From Microcystis aeruginosa Ma_SC_T_19800800_S464 (lineage in GTDB: Bacteria > Cyanobacteriota > Cyanobacteriia > Cyanobacteriales > Microcystaceae), in assembly GCA_007095785.1 (NCBI GenBank), contig SFBL01000111.1, positions 1-53,861 on the forward strand: a DNA stretch of 53,861 nucleotides, given 5' to 3'. A program made the position numbers and the translations under genes. This document shows, in pieces, positions 43,964-51,964 of this stretch (the stretch's first letter is position 1; every line of letters starts with the position of its first letter). The notes beneath the pieces were generated by a model. It did not search any database, was not told where the DNA came from, and saw nothing but the letters and a program-made list of their open reading frames with translations.

Positions 43964-44450
43964 GAGACTGTTCCTATAATTTCCAAAATAGATGGCGGAT
44001 AATTTTTTGACCACAAAAGATAGTTTTCACTCCATCACAAACAAAACTGATTTCCTGATCTTCTTAATTCTTGATAAGGAAATTACAGCACTTGGCTGAT
44101 CGCTCAAGTACAACTACTAGGGTTGAAGTCCTTATACAGTAAGCCTTTCGGTGATTGCATGGGATGTTCCGTCTCGGAAAGCGCTGTATTGAGCTTGTCT
44201 TTGATCTACAAGCGGAGATGCGTCTTTCCGCAAATTTTTAAAACCCACATTCCGCACTTCAAATTATAGTAAGTAGTCATGCAAGGCGTTGCTGATTTGA
44301 GATATGAATCTTCTTGGGCGGAATTTCTTAAAACCTAGACGCGAACTAACTTTTGCATCGGTGTCATCAACGCCCTATTTTACGTCCTCTGTAGGTAATG
44401 CGCGTGGCGGTGGCTGCCCCAGGACTACCCGCCTGACGGGACAGTATAAG

Positions 44451-44573
44451 CTGCCCGCGCATTTAAATTGCTTGTTGAGATGAGGCACTCTTGCACTCTT
44501 GCACTCTTGCAAGAGGCAAAAGTAAAGGGATTAGGGGAGATTTAGCTAATCTAAGGATAGGCGGTTAAGATGC
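44451..44573 (-). repeat. Dispersed repeat R2, inverted copy
   Basis: Read on the minus strand this runs from CTTAACCGCCTATCC through TTAGATTAGCT, CCCTTTACTTTTGCCTCTTG and GCAATTTAAAT to GCGCGGGCAGC. It matches 51558-51682 and 52678-52808. This copy carries an extra triplet of 9-bp GCACTCTTG-type units. Confidence 0.7.
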
Positions 44574-44595
44574 GTGGTTCTTCGGTTTGTCTTAT

Positions 44596-44645
44596 GCAAT
44601 GTCTGTCTCTATAAAGAATGAAACCTTTATAGAGACAGACATTGC
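44596..44645. repeat. Perfect 21-bp inverted repeat with 8-base loop
   Basis: GCAATGTCTGTCTCTATAAAG (44596-44616) is followed by the loop AATGAAAC and the exact complement at 44625-44645. A 21-bp perfect stem exceeds normal intrinsic terminators and has no U-tract. It is more like the closed end of a small mobile element, or a hairpin recognised by a Y1 transposase. Confidence 0.7.
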
Positions 44646-44727
44646 CGCAATTTTTGTCAATTGTTTGCGATCTGGAGCGAACTAATCAATTAAATCTCTT
44701 GCCAGATAAGGATTGAGTCGATTTATG

Positions 44728-45034
44728 CCCCCCTATCGAACCATAACAAGTCCCGAAGAGCCAGATGCGTCTTAGCTTACTACTACTTGAGAAAGTGGAC
44801 TCAAGACGGAACATGGTTGAAAATCCATGACTGTCTCCAGGATTACGTCAGGACGATGGAAGGTCATCTAACGGCGGCGAGCGCGGGAGTTTTAGACAGC
44901 CAATCGGTCAAAACCGCCACGATGATTAATCAAGAGGTGGGTTATGATGCGGGGAAACGGATTAAAGGAAGAAAGAGATTCACATTAGTCGATACCTTCG
45001 GGCTGTTAATCGCAGTCAAAGTCGTCTTCTGCCA
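44728..45034 (+). pseudogene. Truncated IS5-type transposase
   Basis: The frame from about 44787 reads RKWTQDGTWLKIHDCLQDYV, then DSQSVKTATMINQEVGYDAG and KRIKGRKRFTLVDTFGLLIA. This is the middle of an IS5-family (IS427-like) DDE transposase; the D in DSQSVK would be the first catalytic Asp. Upstream, related sequence is broken by stops (YYYLRKW in frame only from about 44775). At 45031 the coding sequence is cut off by repeat R3, so the second and third acidic residues are missing. It is inactive. Confidence 0.75.
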
Positions 45035-45080
45035 AAGATTCTCCATTTTGCTGAGGACTTTCCTATTTTAAACTAGATAT
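45031..45080 (-). repeat. Repeat R3, third copy (partial, inverted)
   Basis: Read on the minus strand this 50-bp segment (TATATCTAGTTTAAAATAGG to GAGAATCTTTGGC) matches the R3 copies at 8513 and 9512. It begins exactly where the IS5-type transposase homology stops. It suggests insertion of, or recombination at, R3. Confidence 0.7.
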
Positions 45081-45198
45081 AAGTGGGTGGGTGGAATTAA
45101 ATATAAGATGAACGTAGGTTGGGTTGAAGCATGAAACCCAACGCCCGATTATGTTACGCTACCGCTAACCCATCCTACAAATAATTGTGCCTCCCTAC
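45081..45198 (+). repeat. 118-bp dispersed repeat R1, copy 2
   Basis: This runs from AAGTGGGTGGGTGGAATTAA to AATAATTGTGCCTCCCTAC, matching copies at 35026-35144 (inverted) and 48006-48124. It directly abuts the R3 fragment. The internal segment GCCCGATTATG differs from the other two copies. Confidence 0.8.
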
Positions 45199-45330
45199 AA
45201 AAAACTTAATCATCAAATCTAAAATTAATCTATCTAAATCTCTAATCTTCAGCAATTTAGAAGTATGCTGATCAGCAAAAACCACAAAAGGTTTTTCATA
45301 ATCTCTCTATTTTGAATTAGGAAAAAACTC

Positions 45331-46296
45331 ATGTCTATGCGTCATTTTGCTTTATTGCTTGGGCTAACTACCGCTGGAACAGCCACTTTATTAGCTCCCC
45401 TTCCCACTCGTGCTGCTAGTTGTGAAACAGGTGATTTATTTGATTTTAGTTCCATCCAATTTATTGCAACTCGGCCTATTGCTTCTAATAACTGTTTGCG
45501 GTTATTTGGAAAACGAACAGACCCGACTCCTCAAGGATTTGTGGGCTATGGCGCCGGTCACACTGAAACCGCTTTAAATTCACCCGGAAATCCAGCCCCC
45601 TATTATGCTGCGGGGATTGATTTTAGTCCCGAAAATGTGCCAGGTGCAACCCGAGCCGCCACATTGTTAAATAATATTACAGGATTTTCTAACTTTGCGA
45701 CTTTCCTCACCAATAACAGTATTAATGTCGATCGTATTGGGTTTAGTTTTGGTCCTAAAAATGGGGATTTTACCAAGAGTTGGAATTTAGGAGATGATAT
45801 CAATGGACAGAACTATTTTTCCTCTCCTACCTCCTCTCTAGAAGAACGCATTTATGCCGCTAATCATAAGGAAGTGGAAAGCTTTTTATTGTTGGACAAC
45901 ACTAAAATTCTTAGCTTTGGTTATAGCGATATTTATTCATTCTTAGAATATGGCGCAACCACCGCTCCTGATGATGACTCTGAAGCGATTATTAGTGATC
46001 CCTTTAGTGTTTCTAAGGTAGCTGGCCTGCTCGGAGAATTTGACGGATTAGCCAATGCTTTCTTAGTCGATGTGGGTTCTAATAAAGTACAATTAGTCAG
46101 TGAAGATGCCGCCGTTGTCCCAGATGACGTTTTTATCGATCCCTCAATTGGCCCATTAAATCCCGTGGTTTCTATTCAATTTCCCCTGCAACTGAGAATT
46201 GTTTCGACTCCTGAACCTTCTGTTACCCTTGGCTTAATGAGTTTAGGCATTATTGCCGTAGGGTGTCGTTTGAAAAATAAAATTCGGAAAGAATAG
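45331..46296 (+). CDS. PEP-CTERM sorted exported protein
   Basis: This 321-residue secreted protein has a signal peptide (HFALLLGLTTAGTATLLAPL, cleavage near TRAAS). Its C-terminal exosortase signal is TPEPSVTLGLMSLGIIAVGC followed by RLKNKIRKE. The mature region carries no motif I can assign. Two cysteines after the signal (SCETGD, NNCLRLF) could form a disulfide. It is not closely similar to the tandem PEP-CTERM pair at 8.6-10.4 kb. An AGGA site lies about 9 bases before the first ATG; a second ATG is two codons on. It precedes the HlyD/RND pair on the same strand by about 55 bases, so co-transcription is possible. Cell-surface location is inferred. Confidence 0.8.
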   Translation: MSMRHFALLLGLTTAGTATLLAPLPTRAASCETGDLFDFSSIQFIATRPIASNNCLRLFGKRTDPTPQGFVGYGAGHTETALNSPGNPAPYYAAGIDFSPENVPGATRAATLLNNITGFSNFATFLTNNSINVDRIGFSFGPKNGDFTKSWNLGDDINGQNYFSSPTSSLEERIYAANHKEVESFLLLDNTKILSFGYSDIYSFLEYGATTAPDDDSEAIISDPFSVSKVAGLLGEFDGLANAFLVDVGSNKVQLVSEDAAVVPDDVFIDPSIGPLNPVVSIQFPLQLRIVSTPEPSVTLGLMSLGIIAVGCRLKNKIRKE

Positions 46297-46351
46297 GACA
46301 GCAGTTGTAGATAAGCTGAGACCCATCCCCGTCTTCACGTTAAATTCTTTA

Positions 46352-47908
46352 ATGAATAGACTTATGCCAGATAACCATCCTATGTCACCTCCTATGTCGG
46401 AATATCCCCTAAAAATCACTGCCACCTCTTCTGAACCTCAAAAACAATCAAAACGCCGTTTCCAAGGGGTTCGGCGATGGTATCTTGGGGGACTTTTATT
46501 GTTAGGAGTCGGTTATGGGATTGGGTCAATCAGTCAACCAACTCAACCAATCGCTCCTTCTGTTGCTGAAAATGAACATTTTCTCCCCGTTGAAATCGAC
46601 CAGCTAGTACAGGTCAATGCTTATCAACAGTCTCGAACTTACACTGGGGAAATTGTCGCTCAAAATACCAGTGATTTAGGGTTTGAACGAGGAGGAACAA
46701 TGACTCAACTGCTGGTGACAGAAGGACAATGGGTGAATCAAGGAACGCCCCTTGCTCGTTTAGATGACCGTCAATTAATCGCCCAAACAGAAGACTTATT
46801 AGCCCAAAAACAACAGGCTTTAGCACAATTAAAGGAAATGGAGGCGGGTTCTCGCGCTGAAACCATTGCCGCAGCCCAAGCAAATTTGGCTCAAGAAAAA
46901 GCTCAACTACAAGAGATGGAAGTGGGACCTCGCACTGAAACCATTGCGGCAGCCCAAGCGCGTTTGAAAACCCTCCAAGCACAATTAGCTTTGGCTCGTA
47001 GTAAACGGGAGCGACGACAGAATCTTTATACGCAAGGGGCTATTTCTCTTGAACAGTTTGACGAAGTCGTCACAGATATGGATAGTCAACAGGCAAGGGT
47101 TAATGAAGCCCAGAGCCAATTAGATGAGCTATTAGCAGGAACACGCCCTGAAATCTTAACTCAACAGCAAGCAAGGGTTAAAGAGGCTCAAAGTCAACTG
47201 GATGAGTTGTTAGCAGGGACTCGCAGGGAAGTGATTGAAGCCCAAAAAGCAGCTATTAAACAGCTAGATAGTCGTTTAGCTGGTATTGAACTTGATTTAG
47301 AAAAGACCGTTCTTAAAGCCCCTTTTTCGGGCAAAATTCAAAAACGTTATCTCGATCAAGGAACGGCGGTACAAGCGGGTCAAGGGGTGGTGCGTTTGGT
47401 ACAATTAGACGGCGTTAAAGCCCATATTGGTGTTCCTACGTCCCTGACTTCTGAGATTAAGATCGGACAATCACAAACCCTAAAAATTGACCAAAAATCT
47501 TATTCAGCGACCGTTAAGGCAATTTTACCTGAACTAGATGCTGCCAGTCGTACCGTGACGGTGGTTTTTCAAGTTAAAGGAGCAGGAAGTAGCGGCGAGG
47601 CTACCTCACCGCTGCTAACCACTGGACAAATTGTCACCTGGAAATGGCAACAAAACATTAATACTTCGGGTTATTGGCTACCTAGTACCGCTCTTGTTAA
47701 GGGAATTCGAGGATTATGGTCGATTTATGTCCTAGGAGATGGGAATGCAGCCCAAGGATTTGTCGTAGAACGTCGGGATGTGGAGGTTTTATACACCGAT
47801 GGGGAGCGAGTTCTCGTGCGAGGAACATTAGACGGAACCGAAAAAGTGATTACTAATGGCACAAATCGCATTATTTCGGGGCAAAAGGTAAAAATCAGTA
47901 AACAGTAA
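46352..47908 (+). CDS. HlyD/AcrA-type periplasmic adaptor (membrane fusion protein)
   Basis: This adaptor of 518 residues would link an inner-membrane RND pump to an outer-membrane channel. A membrane anchor (WYLGGLLLLGVGYGIGSI) is followed by a barrel-sandwich segment (TSDLGFERGGTMTQLLVTEG, QWVNQGTPLARLD) and a long alpha-hairpin (~135-300). The second half of the lipoyl motif is VLKAPFSGKIQKRYLDQGTA, and a beta-barrel follows. The hairpin contains two internal duplications: a ~32-residue unit ending ETIAAAQA and a ~24-residue unit containing QARV(N/K)EAQSQLDELLAG. The RND pump gene follows. There is no TolC gene beside it. The N-terminal ~35 residues are less certain, since ATGs at 46364 and 46382 are also possible. 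Confidence 0.85.
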   Translation: MNRLMPDNHPMSPPMSEYPLKITATSSEPQKQSKRRFQGVRRWYLGGLLLLGVGYGIGSISQPTQPIAPSVAENEHFLPVEIDQLVQVNAYQQSRTYTGEIVAQNTSDLGFERGGTMTQLLVTEGQWVNQGTPLARLDDRQLIAQTEDLLAQKQQALAQLKEMEAGSRAETIAAAQANLAQEKAQLQEMEVGPRTETIAAAQARLKTLQAQLALARSKRERRQNLYTQGAISLEQFDEVVTDMDSQQARVNEAQSQLDELLAGTRPEILTQQQARVKEAQSQLDELLAGTRREVIEAQKAAIKQLDSRLAGIELDLEKTVLKAPFSGKIQKRYLDQGTAVQAGQGVVRLVQLDGVKAHIGVPTSLTSEIKIGQSQTLKIDQKSYSATVKAILPELDAASRTVTVVFQVKGAGSSGEATSPLLTTGQIVTWKWQQNINTSGYWLPSTALVKGIRGLWSIYVLGDGNAAQGFVVERRDVEVLYTDGERVLVRGTLDGTEKVITNGTNRIISGQKVKISKQ

Positions 47909-48005
47909 ACAGTGAGCAGTTATCAGTTAACAGTGAACAGTAAACAGTGAGCAGTTATCAATGAAAAGCTGAACACCTATTACTTATTACTTATTACTTA
48001 TTACT
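47909..48005. repeat. Tandem ACAGTAAACAGT and TTATTACTTA units
   Basis: Just after the adaptor gene come several AACAGTAAACAGTGAGCAGTT/ATCAG units. Four or more TTATTACTTA repeats then run into repeat R1 copy 3. Confidence 0.65.
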
Positions 48006-48124
48006 TAAGTGGGTGGGTGGAATTAAATATAAGATGAACGTAGGTTGGGTTGAAGCATGAAACCCAACCTACGCATGGGTTACGCTACCGCTAACCCATC
48101 CTACAAATAATTGTGCCTCCCTAC
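48006..48124 (+). repeat. 118-bp dispersed repeat R1, copy 3
   Basis: This runs from AAGTGGGTGGGTGGAATTAA to TGTGCCTCCCTAC and has both internal palindromes intact. It lies between adaptor and pump genes. Its last bases give an open frame a false GTG start at 48113 ahead of the real pump start. Confidence 0.8.
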
Positions 48125-48187
48125 TTATTACTTATTACTTTCTCCTCCGAACTTCATAATTCTCAATTCTTAATTCATCATTCTCCT

Positions 48188-51100
48188 ATGTCTTCTATCT
48201 TTTATAAAAACGTCCGATTATTAATTTTAACCATTCTGGCGATCGCCGTTTGGGGCTTATCTTCCTTTTTCAGTTTACCTCGTATGGAAGATCCCGAATT
48301 AACCCCTCGTTTTGCGGTCATTAACACCCAATTTCCCGGCGCAACCCCTGAACGAGTAGAAACGCTAGTTACTGATAAATTAGAACAAGCTTTACTAGAA
48401 GTCGAAGAAATTCAAAATATTGATTCTACCTCTCAGCTTGGCTTCTCCAGCATTACCATTGAATTAAATGACCAAATTACCGATGTTGATCCCGTTTGGT
48501 CACAAATTCGTGATAAAGTCAATGATGCTGTTTCTCAATTACCATCGGGAACTTCTCTCCCTGAATTTGAAGAATCAAAACCCAAAGCCAACGCCTTAAT
48601 TGTTGCTTTAACTTGGCAATTATCAAGCCCTCCGAATTATGGCATTTTGAGCCGTTGGGCGCAAGAATTAGAAGATGATTTACGGTTAATTGAAGGAACA
48701 GAAAAAGTTGAATTATTTGGCAATCCTACGGAGGAAATTCGAGTTGAAGTTGCTCCCCAACAATTAACCCATTTAGGATTAACCATACAGTCCCTATCTC
48801 AACAAATCTTAGAAAGTGATGCCAAAGTTGCTGCCGGGCAATTACGAAGCGAACAAAGTAACTTATTGCTGGAAATTGAAGGAGAATTAGATTCTTTAGA
48901 CCGTTTAAATCGTTTATCAATTAAATCAGGTGCTTCTAGTCAAGTAGTGCGATTAGGTGATATTGCCCGAATTAGTAAAGGAATTGAAGATCCCCCCAGA
49001 GAAGTCGCGATGATTAAGGGAAAACGGGCGATCGCAATTGCTGCTTTTGTGGAATCTGATAGACGCTTAGATTCTTGGATGACAGTCGCCAAGGCTAAGT
49101 TAGAAAGATTTGAAAAAAACCTTCCTCAAGGAATTGGCCTACACATTATCTTTAATCAAAGTCGTTATGTGCAGCAACAACTGGACTCGGTTTTATCAAA
49201 CCTGATTATTGGTGCTATCTTGGTTTTTGGGATCACCTTTGTGATCATGGGCTGGAAGTCATCTTTAATCGTGGGAACATCCCTTCCTTTATCAGTTTTG
49301 ATGGTTTTTGGCAGTATGAAGGTGTTAGGAATTCCCCTACATCAAATTTCCGTAACAGGATTAATTATCGCCTTGGGATTATTAATTGATAATGCGATTA
49401 TTGTGGTTGATGAGGTGCAAATGGCTTTAAAAGAAGATGTACCACCCCTCAAAGCCGTTGCTACTACCGTACATCATATTTTTATTCCCTTACTCGCTTC
49501 TACCTTTACCAGTGTTATCGCTTTTTTGCCCATTGCTACCGCTTCAGGAGGAACTGGAGAATTTACGGGAACGATTGGAGTAACCGTAATTTTAGCCCTA
49601 ATTAGCTCGTTTATTCTATCTGTCACCGTGATTCCCGCCTTAGCGGGAAGATTACATCATTGGCAACCAACCCCCACAAATGGATATTGGTGGCAAAGCG
49701 GATTTACCCATTCTCGTTTAACCTCCCTTTATAAGTGGAGTTTAGATCGCACTTTTCAACGACCCTTATTAGCGATCGCCATTATTCTTATTCTTCCCTT
49801 ATGGGGTTTTATTAGCTTTCCTACCCTACAACAACAGTTTTTCCCCCCCACCGATCGCGAACAATTTCATTTAACCTTTGAATTACCCATCAGTGTGTCT
49901 TTACCCGAAACCCAGTCTCAAGTGATGCAAGCCCGAAAGTTAATCTTACAGCATCCTGAAATTCAAGACGTTCAATGGTTTATTGGGAAAAGTGCGCCCT
50001 CTTTTTACTACAATGTCTTACAAAATCGAGAACAATCTCCTAATTATGCTCAAGGAATTGTTCAACTTCAGAAAAACGTCAAGTCGGGTGCGTTAATTCG
50101 CACCTTACAGCAAGAATTAGATCAAGCCTTTCCCCAAGCGCAAATTATTGTCCGACAATTAGAACAGGGTCCGCCGTTTGATGCACCCATTGAATTACGC
50201 TTATATGGCTCAGATTTAGCCCAATTACAGGCTTTAGGCGATCAAGTTCGCGCCGAATTAGCTAAAACCCCTGATATTATCCATACTCGCGCCACTTTAA
50301 GCGAAAGTTTGCCCAAATTAGCTGTCAATCTTAATGAAGAAAAGCTACGTTTAGCAGGGTTAGATAAAAGAGCCGTTGCTCGTCAATTAGACACCAGTTT
50401 AGAGGGAACAGTCGGAGGCTCGATTTTAGAAGGAACAAAAGAACTACCTGTGAGAGTTCGGACTTCTAATCGTCAACGGAGCAATCTAGCTGAAATTAGC
50501 TCATTAAACCTCTTATCTTCAGGAAATTCTGCAACTTCATCGACAATTGTTCCCTTATCAGCGGTGGGAAATGTGGAAATTGTCCCCGATATTGTTGCTA
50601 TTTCACGTCGTAATGGCCAACGGATGAATACCATACAGGGTTTTATTCCGGCTGGTGTATTACCGGAACAAGTACTCTCTGAGTTTGAAAAACGATTAGA
50701 AATGAGTAATTTTCAGTTACCCTATGGTTATTCATGGGATTTTGGCGGAGAACAAGGAGAACGTCAGGATGCTTTAAGTAATTTGATTGCAACTCTTGGG
50801 GTTTTAGCGATCGTTATGGTGGCCAGTTTAGTCCTCACTTTTAATTCTTTCCGTATGGCAAGTATTATTATTCTTGTTGCGATTTTATCCTTAGGACTAG
50901 GCTTAGGATCATTGGCCTTGTTTAATTATCCTTTTGGGTTTACAGCGATTTTAGGGATCATTGGACTGTTAGGAATCTGTGTTAATGATTCAATCGTAAT
51001 TCTTGACGCTTTGCGTCATGATGCTCAAGCCAGCCTTGGTTCACGTCGAGCAACTCGAAATGTGGTGATTCGTGCAACTCGTCATGTGGTAGCGACCACC

Positions 51101-51280
51101 TTAACCACGATTATCGGGTTTATCCCTTTATTATTTGATCCCAGTGGTTTTTGGCCACCTCTTGCGATTAGTATTGTCGGTGGGTTAGGTGGCGCCACTT
51201 TAATAGCGTTATATTTTGTTCCTTCCGTATATGTACTCTTATGTCGTAAAAATCTTGCACAGAGTGCTAAACCGCAGTAA
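48188..51280 (+). CDS. RND efflux transporter permease subunit (AcrB/TriC-like)
   Basis: This is a proton-driven inner-membrane pump of about 1,030 residues. It has 12 predicted helices and two large periplasmic loops (after helices 1 and 7), the normal RND layout. Helix 4 reads IIALGLLIDNAIIVVDEV, so the AcrB D407-D408 pair is D-N here. Helix 10 reads LLGICVNDSIVILDALR, with Asn-Asp where AcrB has the K940-Asn pair. This altered relay fits a distinct RND clade. The frame is open from a GTG at 48113, but those first 25 residues come from repeat R1 and simple repeats; ATG 48188 starts the conserved MSSIFYKNVRLL. It works with the adaptor upstream and might export the cluster product, which is unproven. 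Confidence 0.86.
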   Translation: MSSIFYKNVRLLILTILAIAVWGLSSFFSLPRMEDPELTPRFAVINTQFPGATPERVETLVTDKLEQALLEVEEIQNIDSTSQLGFSSITIELNDQITDVDPVWSQIRDKVNDAVSQLPSGTSLPEFEESKPKANALIVALTWQLSSPPNYGILSRWAQELEDDLRLIEGTEKVELFGNPTEEIRVEVAPQQLTHLGLTIQSLSQQILESDAKVAAGQLRSEQSNLLLEIEGELDSLDRLNRLSIKSGASSQVVRLGDIARISKGIEDPPREVAMIKGKRAIAIAAFVESDRRLDSWMTVAKAKLERFEKNLPQGIGLHIIFNQSRYVQQQLDSVLSNLIIGAILVFGITFVIMGWKSSLIVGTSLPLSVLMVFGSMKVLGIPLHQISVTGLIIALGLLIDNAIIVVDEVQMALKEDVPPLKAVATTVHHIFIPLLASTFTSVIAFLPIATASGGTGEFTGTIGVTVILALISSFILSVTVIPALAGRLHHWQPTPTNGYWWQSGFTHSRLTSLYKWSLDRTFQRPLLAIAIILILPLWGFISFPTLQQQFFPPTDREQFHLTFELPISVSLPETQSQVMQARKLILQHPEIQDVQWFIGKSAPSFYYNVLQNREQSPNYAQGIVQLQKNVKSGALIRTLQQELDQAFPQAQIIVRQLEQGPPFDAPIELRLYGSDLAQLQALGDQVRAELAKTPDIIHTRATLSESLPKLAVNLNEEKLRLAGLDKRAVARQLDTSLEGTVGGSILEGTKELPVRVRTSNRQRSNLAEISSLNLLSSGNSATSSTIVPLSAVGNVEIVPDIVAISRRNGQRMNTIQGFIPAGVLPEQVLSEFEKRLEMSNFQLPYGYSWDFGGEQGERQDALSNLIATLGVLAIVMVASLVLTFNSFRMASIIILVAILSLGLGLGSLALFNYPFGFTAILGIIGLLGICVNDSIVILDALRHDAQASLGSRRATRNVVIRATRHVVATTLTTIIGFIPLLFDPSGFWPPLAISIVGGLGGATLIALYFVPSVYVLLCRKNLAQSAKPQ

Positions 51281-51685
51281 CGGTATGATTATCGCAGTCA
51301 TTTTGTCCTGCCATCAAGAGTGAGGAAGAGTCTTAACTCATCGTCCGCTCATTTTTGGGAGCAAGATGGGGTCGAAGAGGTGGAAAGGCGTTGTCAAATT
51401 GAAAGATGATCCGAATCAGCACCGGAACTGAAATTACTTTGATAGCAAGGATTGCATTGCATCTTTCATATTCTGATCTGACAACGCCAACTACTGAGCG
51501 TTCGACAAAAGCTCACGCCGAAGTCTCACACCGAAGTCTCACGCCGAGGTCCGAACGGGTGTGGGGTTTTAAGCTAAGAGGCATTTTAATCGCCTATCCG
51601 ATTAGCTGAATCTCTCCCCATCCCTTTACTGTTGCCTCTTGTTTCATCTAAACAAGCAATTTAACTGCGCGGGCAGCCCTGGATC
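51281..51685. other. Non-coding MITE and repeat region after the RND gene
   Basis: There is no credible gene. About 51387-51487 is a small element with GGCGTTGTCA...TGACAACGCC ends and GAAAGATG/CATCTTTC just inside. At 51512-51550 three 13-bp units of CTCACGCCGAAGT form a tandem array. From 51558 repeat R2 begins. Confidence 0.6.
51558..51682 (+). repeat. Dispersed repeat R2, copy 2
   Basis: GTGTGGGGTTTTAAGCTAAG begins the repeat, and AATTTAACTGCGCGGGCAGC ends it. It matches 52678-52808 in the same orientation and 44451-44573 inverted. It is followed at once by TTAC and the IS605-type left end. Confidence 0.75.
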
Positions 51686-51689
51686 TTAC

Positions 51690-51850
51690 CTAAAATGTCG
51701 GATGAATGCCCCCGCTAGATTTTTCGACAAGATACTCACCTTTGCGGGGGATGAAATCCGACCAGAATATCAATGACCCTGAGCGAAGCCGAAGGGTCAA
51801 CCCCAGAGCATCGGTTTAATTCCACCATCTGTGGGTAAACTGTGTTATCG
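51690..51850 (+). mobile_element. Solo left end of an IS605-type element
   Basis: This segment is homologous to 4267-4395, including the TTAC just upstream and the segment AATGTCGGATGAATGCCCCC. It contains the intact subterminal hairpin and an extra 26-bp palindromic insert (51774-51799, TGACCCT...AGGGTCA) absent from the other copy. No transposase or tnpB follows, so it is a remnant. Confidence 0.65.
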
Positions 51851-51964
51851 AAAAAATCGGGTCTAAAACCTCGCCTTAAGGCGAAAAGTTTTGGGAGCGG
51901 GGCATAAATCCCCGTTACAAAAACGGCCCCCTGCCGACCGCCCCCTGCCTTCGTTAATGATGTC

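Larger units (their letters stand above)
43964..44727. other. Non-coding repeat and IS debris
   Basis: There is no convincing gene in about 760 bp. I see a MITE-like segment with GGCGTTGCTGA and TCATCAACGCC ends (about 44283-44373), an inverted copy of repeat R2 (44451-44573), triplicated ACTCTTGC units within it, and a perfect 21-bp hairpin (44596-44645). Base composition and motif content match dead insertion-sequence ends. Confidence 0.55.

Noticed and set aside
43964-44727. tRNA or other structural RNA gene
   Set aside because: I looked for cloverleaf arms and a T-loop GTTCGA-type motif with matching stems and found none that pair.
47909-48005. Possible CRISPR or iteron origin
   Set aside because: AACAGTAAACAGT and TTATTACTTA units are short, variable and shared with several other gaps in the window; no replication gene nearby.
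48113-48187. N-terminal extension of the RND pump from a GTG
   Set aside because: These codons come from dispersed repeat R1 and simple TTATTACTTA repeats; conserved RND sequence starts at ATG 48188.
51406-51609. 67-residue open frame
   Set aside because: It spans a MITE, a 13-bp tandem array and repeat R2; composition follows the repeats and no domain is visible.
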